26,175 nucleotides of DNA from DATDMG01 sp036518955 (GTDB taxonomy: Bacteria > Actinomycetota > Actinomycetes > Actinomycetales > Kineosporiaceae). Below, in pieces: positions 6,775 to 15,163 of the stretch; within the stretch, counting starts at the first letter, position 1; each line of letters begins with the position of its first letter. Under the pieces are notes generated by a model. That model searched no databases. It saw only the letters and a program-made list of their open reading frames with translations, and was not told the origin of the DNA. A program made the translations under genes and the position numbers. The stretch is taken from positions 1-26,175 of the forward strand of contig DATDMG010000531.1 in assembly GCA_036518955.1 (NCBI GenBank). The letters are read 5' to 3'.

Positions 6775-6830
6775 CCGGCGGGGTCGGGGCCGGCGGGTCG
6801 GTGCCGGCGGGTCGGTGCCGGCGGCCTGGT
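6775..6830. repeat. Four 14-bp GC-rich tandem repeats between convergent genes
   Basis: The unit GCCGGCGGGTCGGT occurs twice exactly (6789-6802 and 6803-6816), flanked by imperfect copies on the left (6775-6788) and right (6817-6830). It fills much of the 111-bp gap between the 3' ends of aroQ and the helicase gene. Each unit carries the palindrome GCCGGC, so transcripts could fold, but it is not a classical terminator. It has the look of a slippage-prone minisatellite. Confidence 0.7.
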
Positions 6831-6867
6831 CGCGGGGGCGCCGACGTCCTGGGTCCGGGAGGGACAG

Positions 6868-9414
6868 CTACAGCAGGGCCAACTCCCCCACCGAGCTCAC
6901 CCGGACGACGGCCTCCCCCGCGTCGTCGGAGGCCGCGAGGTCGATGTCCGCGCAGATGCCCCAGTCGTGGTCGCCGTCCGGGTCGTCGAAGATCTGCCGG
7001 ACGGTCCAGAAGCCTGGTCGGCCCTCCGGGGCGGTGTCGACGACGAGCAGGTGGGGGCCCCGCGCGCCCGGGCCGGTCTGCAGCTCGCCGTGGATGTCGA
7101 GGTACTCCTCGATCGCCTCGGCCCAGGCGTCGGCATCCCAGCCGACGGCAGCGTCCAGTTCCCCGAGCGTGTCGTACCGGCCGAGCGCGGCCAGCTCGAC
7201 CCGCCGGAAGAGAGCGTTGCGCACGAGCACCCGGAACGCCCGCGGGTTCGACGTGACCGGCGGCGGCCCGTCGTCCCGGCCGGACGCCACGCCCCGCGCC
7301 GCCTCCGCTTCGGGATTGCGCAACGCCTCCCACTCGTCGAGCAGGCTGGAGTCCACCTGCCGGACCAGCTCGCCGAGCCATTCGGTCAGGTCGTCCACCT
7401 CGTCGGTGCGGGCGTCGTCCGGGACGGTCTGGCGCAGCGTCTTGTAGGCGTCCGCCAGGTAGCGCAGGAGCAATCCCTCGGACCGGGCCAGGCCGTAGAA
7501 TCCGACATACTCGCTGAACGACATCGCCCGTTCGTAGAGGTCCCGGGCGACCGACTTGGGCGACAGCTCGTGGTCGGCGACCCACGGGTGGCCCCTCCGG
7601 TAGATCTCGAAGGTGGCCTCGAGCAGCTCCACCAACGGCTTGGGCCAGCTGACCCCCTCGAGCAGTTCCATCCGCTCGTCGTACTCGATGCCGTCGGCCT
7701 TCATCCGGGCGACGGCCTCACCCCGCTCCCGCTTCTCCTGGGCGTACAGCACCTGGCGTGGGTCGTCGAGAGTCGCCTCGAGCACCGACAACACATCGAG
7801 GGCGTACGTCGGTGAGAGCGGGTCCAGCACCTCCAACGCCGCCAGCGCGAAAGGCGACAGCGGCTGGTTGAGCGCGAAGTCCGTCTGCAGGTCGACGGTC
7901 AGCCGCAGGGTACGGCCGGTCTCGTCGGGTCCGGGCAGCTTCTCGACGACGCCCGCGGTGAGCAGCGCCCGCAGGACCGCGATCGCCCGCTTGAGGTGGC
8001 GCAGCTGGGCGGCGCGCGGCTCGTGGCCGTCCTCGATCAGCCGGCGCATCGAGGCGACGGCGTCCCCGGGCCGAGCGATCAGGTTCAGGACCATCGCGTG
8101 AGTGACGGCGAAGCTGCTGCTCAGCGGCTCGGGTTCGGCGGCGACGAGCCGATCGAAGGTGTCCCGGGTCCAGCTGACCACTCCTTCGGGGGCCCTCTTC
8201 CGGATGACCTTGCGCCGCTTGGCCTTGTCGTCACCCGCCTTGGCCAGGGCCCGCTGGTTCTCGATCTCCCACTCCGGCGCCTGGACGACGACCGTCCCGG
8301 CGGTGTCGAACCCGGCGCGCCCCGCCCGCCCGGCGATCTGGTGGAACTCCCGCGCCTTCAGGTGCCGCATCCGGGTACCGTCGAACTTCGACAGCGCGGT
8401 GATCAGGACGGTGCGGATCGGGACGTTGATCCCCACGCCCAGGGTGTCCGTACCACAGATGACCTTGAGCAGGCCGGCCTGCGCGAGTTGCTCGACGAGG
8501 CGCCGGTACCGGGGCAACATGCCCGCGTGATGGACGCCGATCCCATGGCGGACCAGCCGCGACAGGGTCTTGCCGAACCCCGAGGTGAACCGGAACCGCC
8601 CGATCGCCTCCGCGATCGCGTCCTTCTCGGCGCGAGTCGCGACGTTCACGCTCGTCAGCGCCTGGGCCCGCTCGAGCGCGGCGGCCTGGGTGAAGTGGAC
8701 GACGTAGACCGGTGCCTGGTTGGTCTGCAGCAACTCCTCGAGCGTCTCGTGCAGCGGCGTCATCGCGTAGTGGAAGAACAGCGGCACCGGCCGATCCCCC
8801 GTCGCGATCCACGCCGTCGGCCGGCCCGTACGCCGGGTCAGGTCGGCGCGGAAGCGGGAGACGTCACCCAGGGTCGCAGACATGAGCAGGAACTGCCCCT
8901 GTGGCAACTCCAGGAGCGGCACCTGCCAGGCCCAGCCGCGGTCCGGGTCGGCGTAGTAGTGGAACTCATCCATGATCACTACCCCGAGGTCCGCACCCGC
9001 GCCCTCGCGCAGCGCCTGGTTGGCGAGCACCTCGGCGGTGCAGCAGATGATCGGGGCGATCGGGTTGACGCTGGCGTCGCCGGTGAGCATGCCGACGTTC
9101 TCCGCACCGAACGTCTCGCACAGCGCGAAGAACTTCTCGCTCACCAGGGCCTTGATAGGCGCGGTGTAGACGCTCCGCCGTCCCTGGCCGAGCGCCGTGA
9201 AGTGCGCGGCCACGGCGACCAGACTCTTGCCCGACCCCGTCGGGGTCGCCAGGATCACGTTCGACCCCGAGACCAGTTCGATCAGCGCCTCGGCCTGGGC
9301 CGGATACAGCTCCAGACCCTGCGCCTGGGTCCAGCCCAGGAAGCCGTCGTGCAGGGCGTCGGGGTCGTCGTGCCCGGCGATCGCCGGAACGTGGTCGGTG
9401 AGCATCACCTCCAT
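6868..9414 (-). CDS. DExH-box superfamily 2 RNA/DNA helicase with DUF3516 tail
   Basis: An 848-residue ATP-dependent helicase, probably acting on RNA. The N-terminal half shows the superfamily 2 motifs in order: ATPTGSGKS (56-64), DEFH (149-152, Walker B), LMSAT (177-181), and QIAGRAGRAGFD (359-370, motif VI with arginine fingers). The C-terminal half (about 390-848) is the alpha-helical DUF3516 domain found in actinobacterial helicases; it includes KRRKVIRKRAPEGVVSW and a tail ending VGELALL. ATG at 9414 was chosen; ATG at 9405 is an alternative, preceded by GGAGGTG. The frame stays open upstream to 11694, but that part is antisense shadow of the EssC-like gene. Substrates in vivo are not known. 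Confidence 0.92.
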   Translation of the reverse strand: MEVMLTDHVPAIAGHDDPDALHDGFLGWTQAQGLELYPAQAEALIELVSGSNVILATPTGSGKSLVAVAAHFTALGQGRRSVYTAPIKALVSEKFFALCETFGAENVGMLTGDASVNPIAPIICCTAEVLANQALREGAGADLGVVIMDEFHYYADPDRGWAWQVPLLELPQGQFLLMSATLGDVSRFRADLTRRTGRPTAWIATGDRPVPLFFHYAMTPLHETLEELLQTNQAPVYVVHFTQAAALERAQALTSVNVATRAEKDAIAEAIGRFRFTSGFGKTLSRLVRHGIGVHHAGMLPRYRRLVEQLAQAGLLKVICGTDTLGVGINVPIRTVLITALSKFDGTRMRHLKAREFHQIAGRAGRAGFDTAGTVVVQAPEWEIENQRALAKAGDDKAKRRKVIRKRAPEGVVSWTRDTFDRLVAAEPEPLSSSFAVTHAMVLNLIARPGDAVASMRRLIEDGHEPRAAQLRHLKRAIAVLRALLTAGVVEKLPGPDETGRTLRLTVDLQTDFALNQPLSPFALAALEVLDPLSPTYALDVLSVLEATLDDPRQVLYAQEKRERGEAVARMKADGIEYDERMELLEGVSWPKPLVELLEATFEIYRRGHPWVADHELSPKSVARDLYERAMSFSEYVGFYGLARSEGLLLRYLADAYKTLRQTVPDDARTDEVDDLTEWLGELVRQVDSSLLDEWEALRNPEAEAARGVASGRDDGPPPVTSNPRAFRVLVRNALFRRVELAALGRYDTLGELDAAVGWDADAWAEAIEEYLDIHGELQTGPGARGPHLLVVDTAPEGRPGFWTVRQIFDDPDGDHDWGICADIDLAASDDAGEAVVRVSSVGELALL

Positions 9415-9532
9415 CGTCTCACCCGGAGATTCCCGTCCGGCCACGCCTCGGCGCGGCCGGACCCGGGTCGGCGCCCGGTCACCCCCGCCCGGGTGGGCGC
9501 CCGTAAGCCCGCGCCAGGGTGGACCGTGTCGG

Positions 9533-9558
9533 GCGGTGCCGTCGAGCGGTGCCGTCGA
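9533..9558. repeat. Perfect tandem duplication of a 13-bp unit before the EssC-like gene
   Basis: GCGGTGCCGTCGA occurs twice back to back (9533-9545 and 9546-9558) in the 235-bp divergent region between the helicase and the EssC-like gene. A 7-of-9 DnaA-box-like sequence (GCATCCACA, 9560-9568) follows directly, then the exact box at 9588. It may be a recent slippage event or a doubled regulator site. Confidence 0.6.
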
Positions 9559-9584
9559 CGCATCCACAAGGACCAGGGCGGCGT

Positions 9585-9597
9585 GCGTTGTCCACAG
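9585..9597 (+). promoter_or_regulatory. TTGTCCACA DnaA-box-like element upstream of the EssC-like gene
   Basis: The exact nonamer TTGTCCACA (9588-9596) sits 53 bases before the start codon of the EssC-like gene, within the same 13-mer found before tadA. Orientation here is forward relative to the gene. No clear -10 element is visible in this region. A role for DnaA or any other protein is inferred. Confidence 0.4.
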
Positions 9598-9649
9598 ACG
9601 GGGCCGGCGGCCTGGCACGGGCCAGGGGTGACGGCCGAGAATCCTGCGC

Positions 9650-12600
9650 ATGATCGACACCAGCGTGGCGGCGCACGACCCCGGTCTCGGAAACCCCGCC
9701 TTCCGCGGGGTTTCCGAGCGAGTCACGGTCCGCTGGACGATCCTCGAGCCCGGGCGGCCCGACGGCTGCGCCGACGTCTCGATCAGTGCCCCCGCGGGCA
9801 CCCGCCTGGAGACGGTCAGTGGCCCGCTGCTCACCGCGGTCGAGGGGGCTGTCGCGGCCGCCGGGCCGCCGCAGTTCTTCGTGGACGGCGAGCCGGTGGG
9901 CTGCACCGTGATCGGCCACCCCCCGCTGCTCGACGGCGCCGTGGTGACGCTGGGGCGGCCGGGCGGCCCGCCTGGCCGTTCGGCGGGCACCGCGGGCGGT
10001 CTGCTGGAGGTCCACGTGGCCGCCGGCCCGGACGCCGGGGCCCGCTTCCCGCTGCCTCCAGGAACGGTCCGGGTGGGGCGCGGCGGCCAGGCGGTGCTGC
10101 GGGTCGCCGACCCCGATGTCTCCCGAGCGCACGCGGAGGTCATGCGCGACCATGGCGCCGTCCACGTCCGTGACACCGGCTCGACGAACGGGACAGTCCT
10201 GGACGGGCGTCCGGTCGGCGCGCAGCCCCGGGAATGGCCGGTCGGGGGCAGGCTCCAGGTCGGCGGGAGCGTCCTGGTGCTGCGCGTCTGTGACGGAGAC
10301 CCGAGCACCGGTGGCGGCCCGGCCTCCGCGCACCCGGACGGCTCGGGGCGGCTGATGGTGAACCGGGTCCCCCGGATGTCGGGCCCGCCGTTCACCGCGC
10401 GCGTCTCCTTCCCCGGGGCGCCGGCGGATTCTCCGCGTCCCCGGGTGCCGTGGGTCGCGGCCGCGTTGCCACTGGTCCTGTGCCTGCCCCTGGCATGGTG
10501 GCTTCGGCAGCCGAGCCTGCTGGCCTTCATGGCGCTGTCGCCGCTCACGGTCATCGTCCAGTACCTGGTAGACCGCCGGTCACGGCGGCTCGAACATGCC
10601 GCCGTGACCGCGCAACATGCTGCGGCGGTGGCCGAGGCCCACCGTGCCCTGGCGGCCTGTCTGGCCCAGGAGGCACGTGGGCTGCACCTCGACCACCCCG
10701 ACCTGGCAGCGCTCGGCGCGGCGGCCTCCGGCCCCTTGCAGCGGCTGTGGGACCGCCGCCGCGGCGATCCCGACGTGCTCACCCTCCGACTCGGGCTCGG
10801 CGAACGCGAACCCGCCACCGGTACGGCTGGCGACGGCGCGCCGCGGCCGATGCCCCGCTTGTCGGACGTCCCGGTCACCCTGGAGCTGCGCAGCGCCGGC
10901 GTCGCCGGGATCACCGGGCCGCGGCACGAGGTCCTCGGCCTGGCTCGCGCGCTGGTCGGCCAGGCCGCGGTCCGGCACTCGCCGCGCGACCTGCGCGTCG
11001 TCGTCCTCACCGCGACGCCCGACGCGGCGGCCGACTGGTCCTGGGCCGGGTGGCTGCCCCATGCCGACGGCGCGCTCCCGGCGATCCGCGAGCGCGCCGT
11101 CGCGACGCCGGCCCCGAGCGCGGCACCGGCCGACCCGGCTCCGACCTTGCTGGTGCTCGACGGAGCCGAACGGCTGCGCCGCCACCCGTCCGTCGCGGCC
11201 CTGCTGGCGGCAGGTCCGCGGTCCGGCGTCCACACCTTGGCCTTGGCGGACGACGCGGCGCGACTTCCCGCCGAGTGCGGTGCCGTGGTCGAGCTCGCCG
11301 CCGGCGGCGTTGCCCGGCTGACGGTCCACGGCCAGGCCTGGGCAGGCGTACGGCCGGACCTCGCCTCCCCGGCCTGGGCGGAACGGCTGGCTCGCGACCT
11401 CGCCCGGCTCCGCGACGCCACCCCGGCCGAGGGCGAGGCCGGCCTTCCGACCCAGGTCCGGCTTCTCGACCTGTTGGGAGGCGACGGTGCGATCGACCCG
11501 CGGTCCATCGCCTCGGGGTGGCGCCGACGGCGCCAGAACCGGTCCCGGGCGACCACGGCACCGGTCGCGCGGACCACGCATGGAGTCTGGGAGCTCGACC
11601 TCCACCGCGACGGGCCGCACGCGCTGATCGCCGGTACCACCGGCGCCGGCAAGTCCGAGCTGCTCACGACGCTGGTCATCGCGCTGGCGGCCATGCACCC
11701 GCCCGACCGGCTCCAGCTGCTGCTGGTGGATTACAAGGGGGGCACGGCCTTTGCGCCCCTGGCCCGGCTCCCGCACGTCACCGGAGTGATCACGGACCTG
11801 GACGCCGCCCTCGCGGCCCGGGCGCTGGCCTCGCTGCGCGCGGAGTTGCGACGGCGGGAGGCTCTGCTGAGGACGGCCGGCGCGGCAGACGTGGACGGGT
11901 ACGACACCGGCCGGCCCGCCGGCGACGCGCCCCTGACCCGGCTGGTCATCGTGGTCGACGAGTTCCGGGTGCTCGCCGACGAGCTGCCCGAGCTGCTCAG
12001 CGGCCTGGTCCGGGTCGCCGCCGTGGGGCGGTCGCTCGGCGTGCACCTGGTACTGGCCACCCAACGCCCGGCCGGTGCCGTCTCCGCCGACATCCGGGCG
12101 AACGTGAACCTGCGGATCGCGCTGCGCGTCCGGGACCGCGTCGACTCCGACGACGTCATCGACGCCCCGGACGCCGCAGGCCTGCCACCGGAGCGCCCCG
12201 GCCGAGGGATCTTCCGGGTCGGGGGCGCCGACCCAGTGCCGTTCCAGGCGGCCCGGGTCACCGGGCAGAGCGCCCCTGCGGCCGGTCCGGTCGTCCGCCG
12301 TCTGCGTCAGGACGACGCCGTCCCCACTCGGTGGGTGCCGGCGGAGGCCGGGGGAAGCTTCCGCCCGGCGTTCCGACCGGCCGAGGGGGCAGGTGCCGAA
12401 CGTCCGTACCTGCGCGTCGTCCGTGGCCCCTCGGACGATCTGACCCGGTTGGTCGAGGCCTGCCGCGCCGCAGCCGCAGCCGAAGGGCTGCCGCCCGCGC
12501 CGCCGCCGTGGCTTCCCCCGCTCCCCGCCGCGCTGAACCGGGACGACGTCAACCAGTTGGTGGCGCCCGGCGGGGAGCCGCAGCCGACCCGGCTGACGGT

Positions 12601-14095
12601 CGGCCTGCTGGACCTCCCCCAGGAACAGCGCCGCGGCGCCCTGGTATGGGACGTCCGCCAGGACGGCCATCTGGCGATCGTCGGGGCTCCCGGCTCCGGG
12701 CGCACCACCACGATCCGGGCCCTGGTGTCCGCCGCACTGGCTGCGGACCGGCCGTGCCACGTCCACGTGCTCGACGGCGGTGGGCGGCTCGGGGATCTGG
12801 AGCGGCTGCCGAGCATCGGTACCGTGGCACCAGTCACCGACCTCGACCGGGTGGACCGACTGTTCCAACACCTGGCGGGTCACGACGGCGACGCCCGGGC
12901 CTCCCCACCCGGCGTCCTGCTCCTCATCGACGGGTGGGAGCAGGCGCTCGACGCCTGGTACCCGTTCGAGCATGGGCGGCCCGTCGACGACCTGGTGCGG
13001 CTGGCCCGCTCAGGCTCCGGACGCGGCCTGAGGATCGCGGTGACCGGGGGTCGGGGGGTGCTCGCCGGCGCTCTGGCCAGCGTGCTGACCGAGCGCTGGC
13101 TGCTGCGGGCCGCCGATCCGACCGATCTGGTGGTCGCCGGCGTCCCGACGTCCGCGCTGCCGGCCGAGATGCCCCCGGGTAGGCTGCTCCGGATCGTGCC
13201 GGGCGGAGCCGTGGAGGCGCAGATCGCCCTGCCGGAGCCCTCTGCCCCGCCGCTCGCCCGCGCCGCGGAGGACGGCCTTCCCCCGCACCCGCCGGTCCCC
13301 TCACCCGACGGCGCCGCGGCGGCGGGCGCCCCCCTCCGCCCGCCCGTGCCGGCGCCCCTGCGCCTGAGACGCCTCCCGCAGCGGCTCGGCGTCGACGAGT
13401 TGCTCGCCATGCTGCGGGAGATGCCGCCGCAGGACCGGGCCGGGCGAGTGCTGATCGGCCTCGGCGGCGACCAGGCGACGCCGGCGGGGCCGCCCGCCGA
13501 GGGTCCGGGGTGGCTGGTGGCCGGAGCCCCGGGGTCGGGGCGTTCGAGCGCCCTGGCGGTCGCCGGCCGGGTTCTGCTGGCAGACGAGCGCCGCGTCGTC
13601 GTCCTGGCCCGCGACGGTCCGCTCGCGGCCCTCGGCCGGTACGGGGCGGATGTCGTCGATCCCTCGCTGCCCGCTCTCGGGCTGCTGGCCCGCCTGGATG
13701 CAACGCCAGGATCGACACTCATCCTGGACGACGCCGGCTGGTTGTCCGGGGCGTTGGACGAGCGGCTGGCGGACCGGCTGACACATCCGGCCGACGGTGA
13801 GGTCATGTCCCCGGCCGGGCGATGGCCCCGCGGTGACGGACCTCATCTCCTCGTGGCCTGCACACCGGCTCAGGCTGCGATGGCGTTCCGCGGGGTGCTG
13901 CCGATGGTGCGGGATCGCCGTATCGGCCTGCTTGTCGGTGCGGTCGGGCCCGGAGATGGCGAGGCGCTGGGGGTGCATGTTGCGCCACGTCCCGCCGGCC
14001 CCGGCGGGCGCGCACTGCTGGTGTCAGCCGGGCGGATCCACGTGATCCACCTGGCCGACCCGCAACCGGAAGGTCGCGCTGATGTCACAGTGTGA
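9650..14095 (+). CDS. FHA-FtsK/SpoIIIE ATPase of EssC/EccC type
   Basis: A 1481-residue membrane ATPase with type VII secretion motor architecture. An N-terminal segment resembles the first EssC domain. An FHA domain (about 141-205: RVGRG, SRAH, GSTNGT) would bind phosphothreonine. Two membrane helices (about 267-305) follow, then three FtsK/SpoIIIE-type domains. The first is complete: Walker A GTTGAGKS (662-669), VDYKGG (693-698), Walker B LVIVVDEF (765-772), LATQRP (802-807). The second (GAPGSGRTT, about 1012-1020) and third (GAPGSGRSS) have Arg in place of the Walker A lysine. No WXG100, EccB/D/E or mycosin gene is in the window, so it is an orphan here. Substrate is unknown. ATG 9650 or GTG 9665 are the only plausible starts. 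Confidence 0.88.
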   Translation: MIDTSVAAHDPGLGNPAFRGVSERVTVRWTILEPGRPDGCADVSISAPAGTRLETVSGPLLTAVEGAVAAAGPPQFFVDGEPVGCTVIGHPPLLDGAVVTLGRPGGPPGRSAGTAGGLLEVHVAAGPDAGARFPLPPGTVRVGRGGQAVLRVADPDVSRAHAEVMRDHGAVHVRDTGSTNGTVLDGRPVGAQPREWPVGGRLQVGGSVLVLRVCDGDPSTGGGPASAHPDGSGRLMVNRVPRMSGPPFTARVSFPGAPADSPRPRVPWVAAALPLVLCLPLAWWLRQPSLLAFMALSPLTVIVQYLVDRRSRRLEHAAVTAQHAAAVAEAHRALAACLAQEARGLHLDHPDLAALGAAASGPLQRLWDRRRGDPDVLTLRLGLGEREPATGTAGDGAPRPMPRLSDVPVTLELRSAGVAGITGPRHEVLGLARALVGQAAVRHSPRDLRVVVLTATPDAAADWSWAGWLPHADGALPAIRERAVATPAPSAAPADPAPTLLVLDGAERLRRHPSVAALLAAGPRSGVHTLALADDAARLPAECGAVVELAAGGVARLTVHGQAWAGVRPDLASPAWAERLARDLARLRDATPAEGEAGLPTQVRLLDLLGGDGAIDPRSIASGWRRRRQNRSRATTAPVARTTHGVWELDLHRDGPHALIAGTTGAGKSELLTTLVIALAAMHPPDRLQLLLVDYKGGTAFAPLARLPHVTGVITDLDAALAARALASLRAELRRREALLRTAGAADVDGYDTGRPAGDAPLTRLVIVVDEFRVLADELPELLSGLVRVAAVGRSLGVHLVLATQRPAGAVSADIRANVNLRIALRVRDRVDSDDVIDAPDAAGLPPERPGRGIFRVGGADPVPFQAARVTGQSAPAAGPVVRRLRQDDAVPTRWVPAEAGGSFRPAFRPAEGAGAERPYLRVVRGPSDDLTRLVEACRAAAAAEGLPPAPPPWLPPLPAALNRDDVNQLVAPGGEPQPTRLTVGLLDLPQEQRRGALVWDVRQDGHLAIVGAPGSGRTTTIRALVSAALAADRPCHVHVLDGGGRLGDLERLPSIGTVAPVTDLDRVDRLFQHLAGHDGDARASPPGVLLLIDGWEQALDAWYPFEHGRPVDDLVRLARSGSGRGLRIAVTGGRGVLAGALASVLTERWLLRAADPTDLVVAGVPTSALPAEMPPGRLLRIVPGGAVEAQIALPEPSAPPLARAAEDGLPPHPPVPSPDGAAAAGAPLRPPVPAPLRLRRLPQRLGVDELLAMLREMPPQDRAGRVLIGLGGDQATPAGPPAEGPGWLVAGAPGSGRSSALAVAGRVLLADERRVVVLARDGPLAALGRYGADVVDPSLPALGLLARLDATPGSTLILDDAGWLSGALDERLADRLTHPADGEVMSPAGRWPRGDGPHLLVACTPAQAAMAFRGVLPMVRDRRIGLLVGAVGPGDGEALGVHVAPRPAGPGGRALLVSAGRIHVIHLADPQPEGRADVTV
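9686..9718 (+). repeat. 14-bp perfect hairpin inside the 5' coding region of the EssC-like gene
   Basis: Two 14-base arms (9686-9699, starting CTCGGAAACCCC, and 9705-9718) are exact reverse complements around a 5-base loop CTTCC. It lies 37-69 bases into the reading frame, encoding LGNPAFRGVSE. No T-run follows, so it is not a standard intrinsic terminator. No start codon exists between the hairpin and the conserved N-terminal domain, so the hairpin must be translated. It could pause transcription or control translation. Confidence 0.75.
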
Positions 14096-14634
14096 GCATG
14101 ACCCCTGGGGTAACGTCGGCGAACCGGCGGTGGCGGATCCGGACGGCGCGACCCGACGACGTACCGGCCCTTCACGCACTCATCCGGGAGCTTGCGACCT
14201 ACGAGCGGGAGCCGGACGCGGTGGAGGCGACCGAGGCCGACCTGAGGCAGGCCCTCTTCGCAGACCGGCCGCTCGTGCACGCTCTGGTGGCCGCGCTCGA
14301 CCCGGCGAGGGCGACCGACATCGCCGGCATGGCTCTCTGGTTCGTCAGCTACTCCACGTGGCGTGGCCGGCACGGCGTATGGCTGGAGGACCTGTTCGTC
14401 CGGCCGCAGGCCCGCGGTCTGGGATTGGGCCGGGCGTTGCTGCAGGAACTCGCCGCGGAGGCGGTTCACCGAGGGTACGCCCGGTTGGAGTGGAACGTCC
14501 TTGACTGGAACGAGCCCGCCCTGGGTTTCTACGCTCGCCTGGGGGCTCGGCCGCTCGACGACTGGACGGTCCACCGGTTGGATGACCGCGCGCTTCACGA
14601 GCTCGCCTCGGCGCGGCGGCAGGATCCGGCGTAA
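14092..14634 (+). CDS. GNAT-family N-acetyltransferase (SSAT-like)
   Basis: A 180-residue cytosolic acetyl-CoA-dependent N-acetyltransferase. The N-terminal strand and helix (RIRTARPDDVPALHALIREL) and the acetyl-CoA loop RPQARGLGLGRALL (Q/R-x-x-G-x-G/A) define the fold. LEDLFV just before that loop and LEWNVLDWNEPALGFYARLGA after it resemble the spermidine/spermine or thialysine acetyltransferase subgroup, so a small amine is the likely substrate, but this is not certain. The start GTG at 14092 overlaps the TGA of the EssC-like gene (GTGA); ATG at 14098 is an alternative. The overlap implies cotranscription with the EssC-like gene. Confidence 0.88.
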   Translation: MSMTPGVTSANRRWRIRTARPDDVPALHALIRELATYEREPDAVEATEADLRQALFADRPLVHALVAALDPARATDIAGMALWFVSYSTWRGRHGVWLEDLFVRPQARGLGLGRALLQELAAEAVHRGYARLEWNVLDWNEPALGFYARLGARPLDDWTVHRLDDRALHELASARRQDPA

Positions 14635-14688
14635 CCTGGCTCCGCCTGCGAGTCCGTGACGGTCCGCACCCACCATGTAACGGCCCAC

Positions 14689-14717
14689 GGTTCCGGCGCG
14701 ATCCAGCGAACGGGGAC
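14689..14717 (+). promoter_or_regulatory. Possible SigB/SigF-type promoter before the anti-sigma/sigma pair
   Basis: GGTTCC and GGGGAC separated by 17 bases resemble the actinobacterial SigB/SigF pattern (GNTT or GTTT, then GGGTA) in partial form, 35 bases before the anti-sigma start. Self-regulated promoters are common for such operons. Match quality is poor at the -10, so this is a weak call. Confidence 0.25.
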
Positions 14718-14752
14718 GGCAGGGAGCAGGCCCGGGAAGGGGTGGCACGCCG

Positions 14753-15163
14753 ATGTCGACGACCGCCATGCAGAGCAACACTCCCACCGATGCGACGGAC
14801 ACCGTCCATCTGCGCGTCCCGGCCGACCCGGCATACCTTGCAGTGATCCGGACGGCGACGGCCGGCCTGGCCGCCCGGCTCGACCTCACCCTCGACGAGA
14901 TCGAGGACCTGCGAATCGCCGTCGACGAGGCCTGCGGCCTGCTGCTGGACCACCAGACGCACCAGGGCGCCGAGTTGCTGGCCGCCTTCACGCTGTACCC
15001 GAACGCGCTCGACGTGCTGGTCCGCGGGCCCGCCATCACCCTGCCGCGCCGGTCCAGCTTCGCCTGGTCCGTCCTCGAAGCTCTCGTCGGACAGGTGGAA
15101 ACCGGGGGGTCGGTCGAGGGATCCTGGATCCGACTCACGCACATCGGGGGCCGGAGGCACTAG
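14753..15163 (+). CDS. RsbW-like anti-sigma factor
   Basis: A 136-residue protein of the GHKL (histidine-kinase-like) anti-sigma group that would bind and hold the sigma factor encoded next to it. The diagnostic stretch is LDLTLDEIEDLRIAVDEACG (about residues 44-63). In kinase-active RsbW proteins the N-box ends with Asn, and a DxGxG box follows. Here the N-box reads DEACGLLL and no clear GxG motif is seen, so kinase activity is doubtful while sigma binding may remain. It ends with TAG whose last base begins the GTG of the sigma gene, so the two are translationally coupled. No RsbV-type antagonist is in the window. ATG 14753 is favoured by GGGAAGGGG upstream, with a long gap; ATG 14768 is possible. 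Confidence 0.85.
   Translation: MSTTAMQSNTPTDATDTVHLRVPADPAYLAVIRTATAGLAARLDLTLDEIEDLRIAVDEACGLLLDHQTHQGAELLAAFTLYPNALDVLVRGPAITLPRRSSFAWSVLEALVGQVETGGSVEGSWIRLTHIGGRRH

Noticed and set aside
5604..7256. 550-residue plus-strand frame over the hypothetical gene and aroQ
   Set aside because: Out of frame with aroQ and antisense to the hypothetical gene; Arg/Pro/Gly-rich shadow.
9415..11694. Upstream extension of the helicase frame, making a 1608-residue protein
   Set aside because: The extension is antisense to the EssC-like gene, is low-complexity, and precedes a well-supported helicase start.
10450..13182. 910-residue overlapping plus-strand frame inside the EssC-like gene
   Set aside because: An out-of-frame shadow with no domain; the EssC frame has continuous family motifs.
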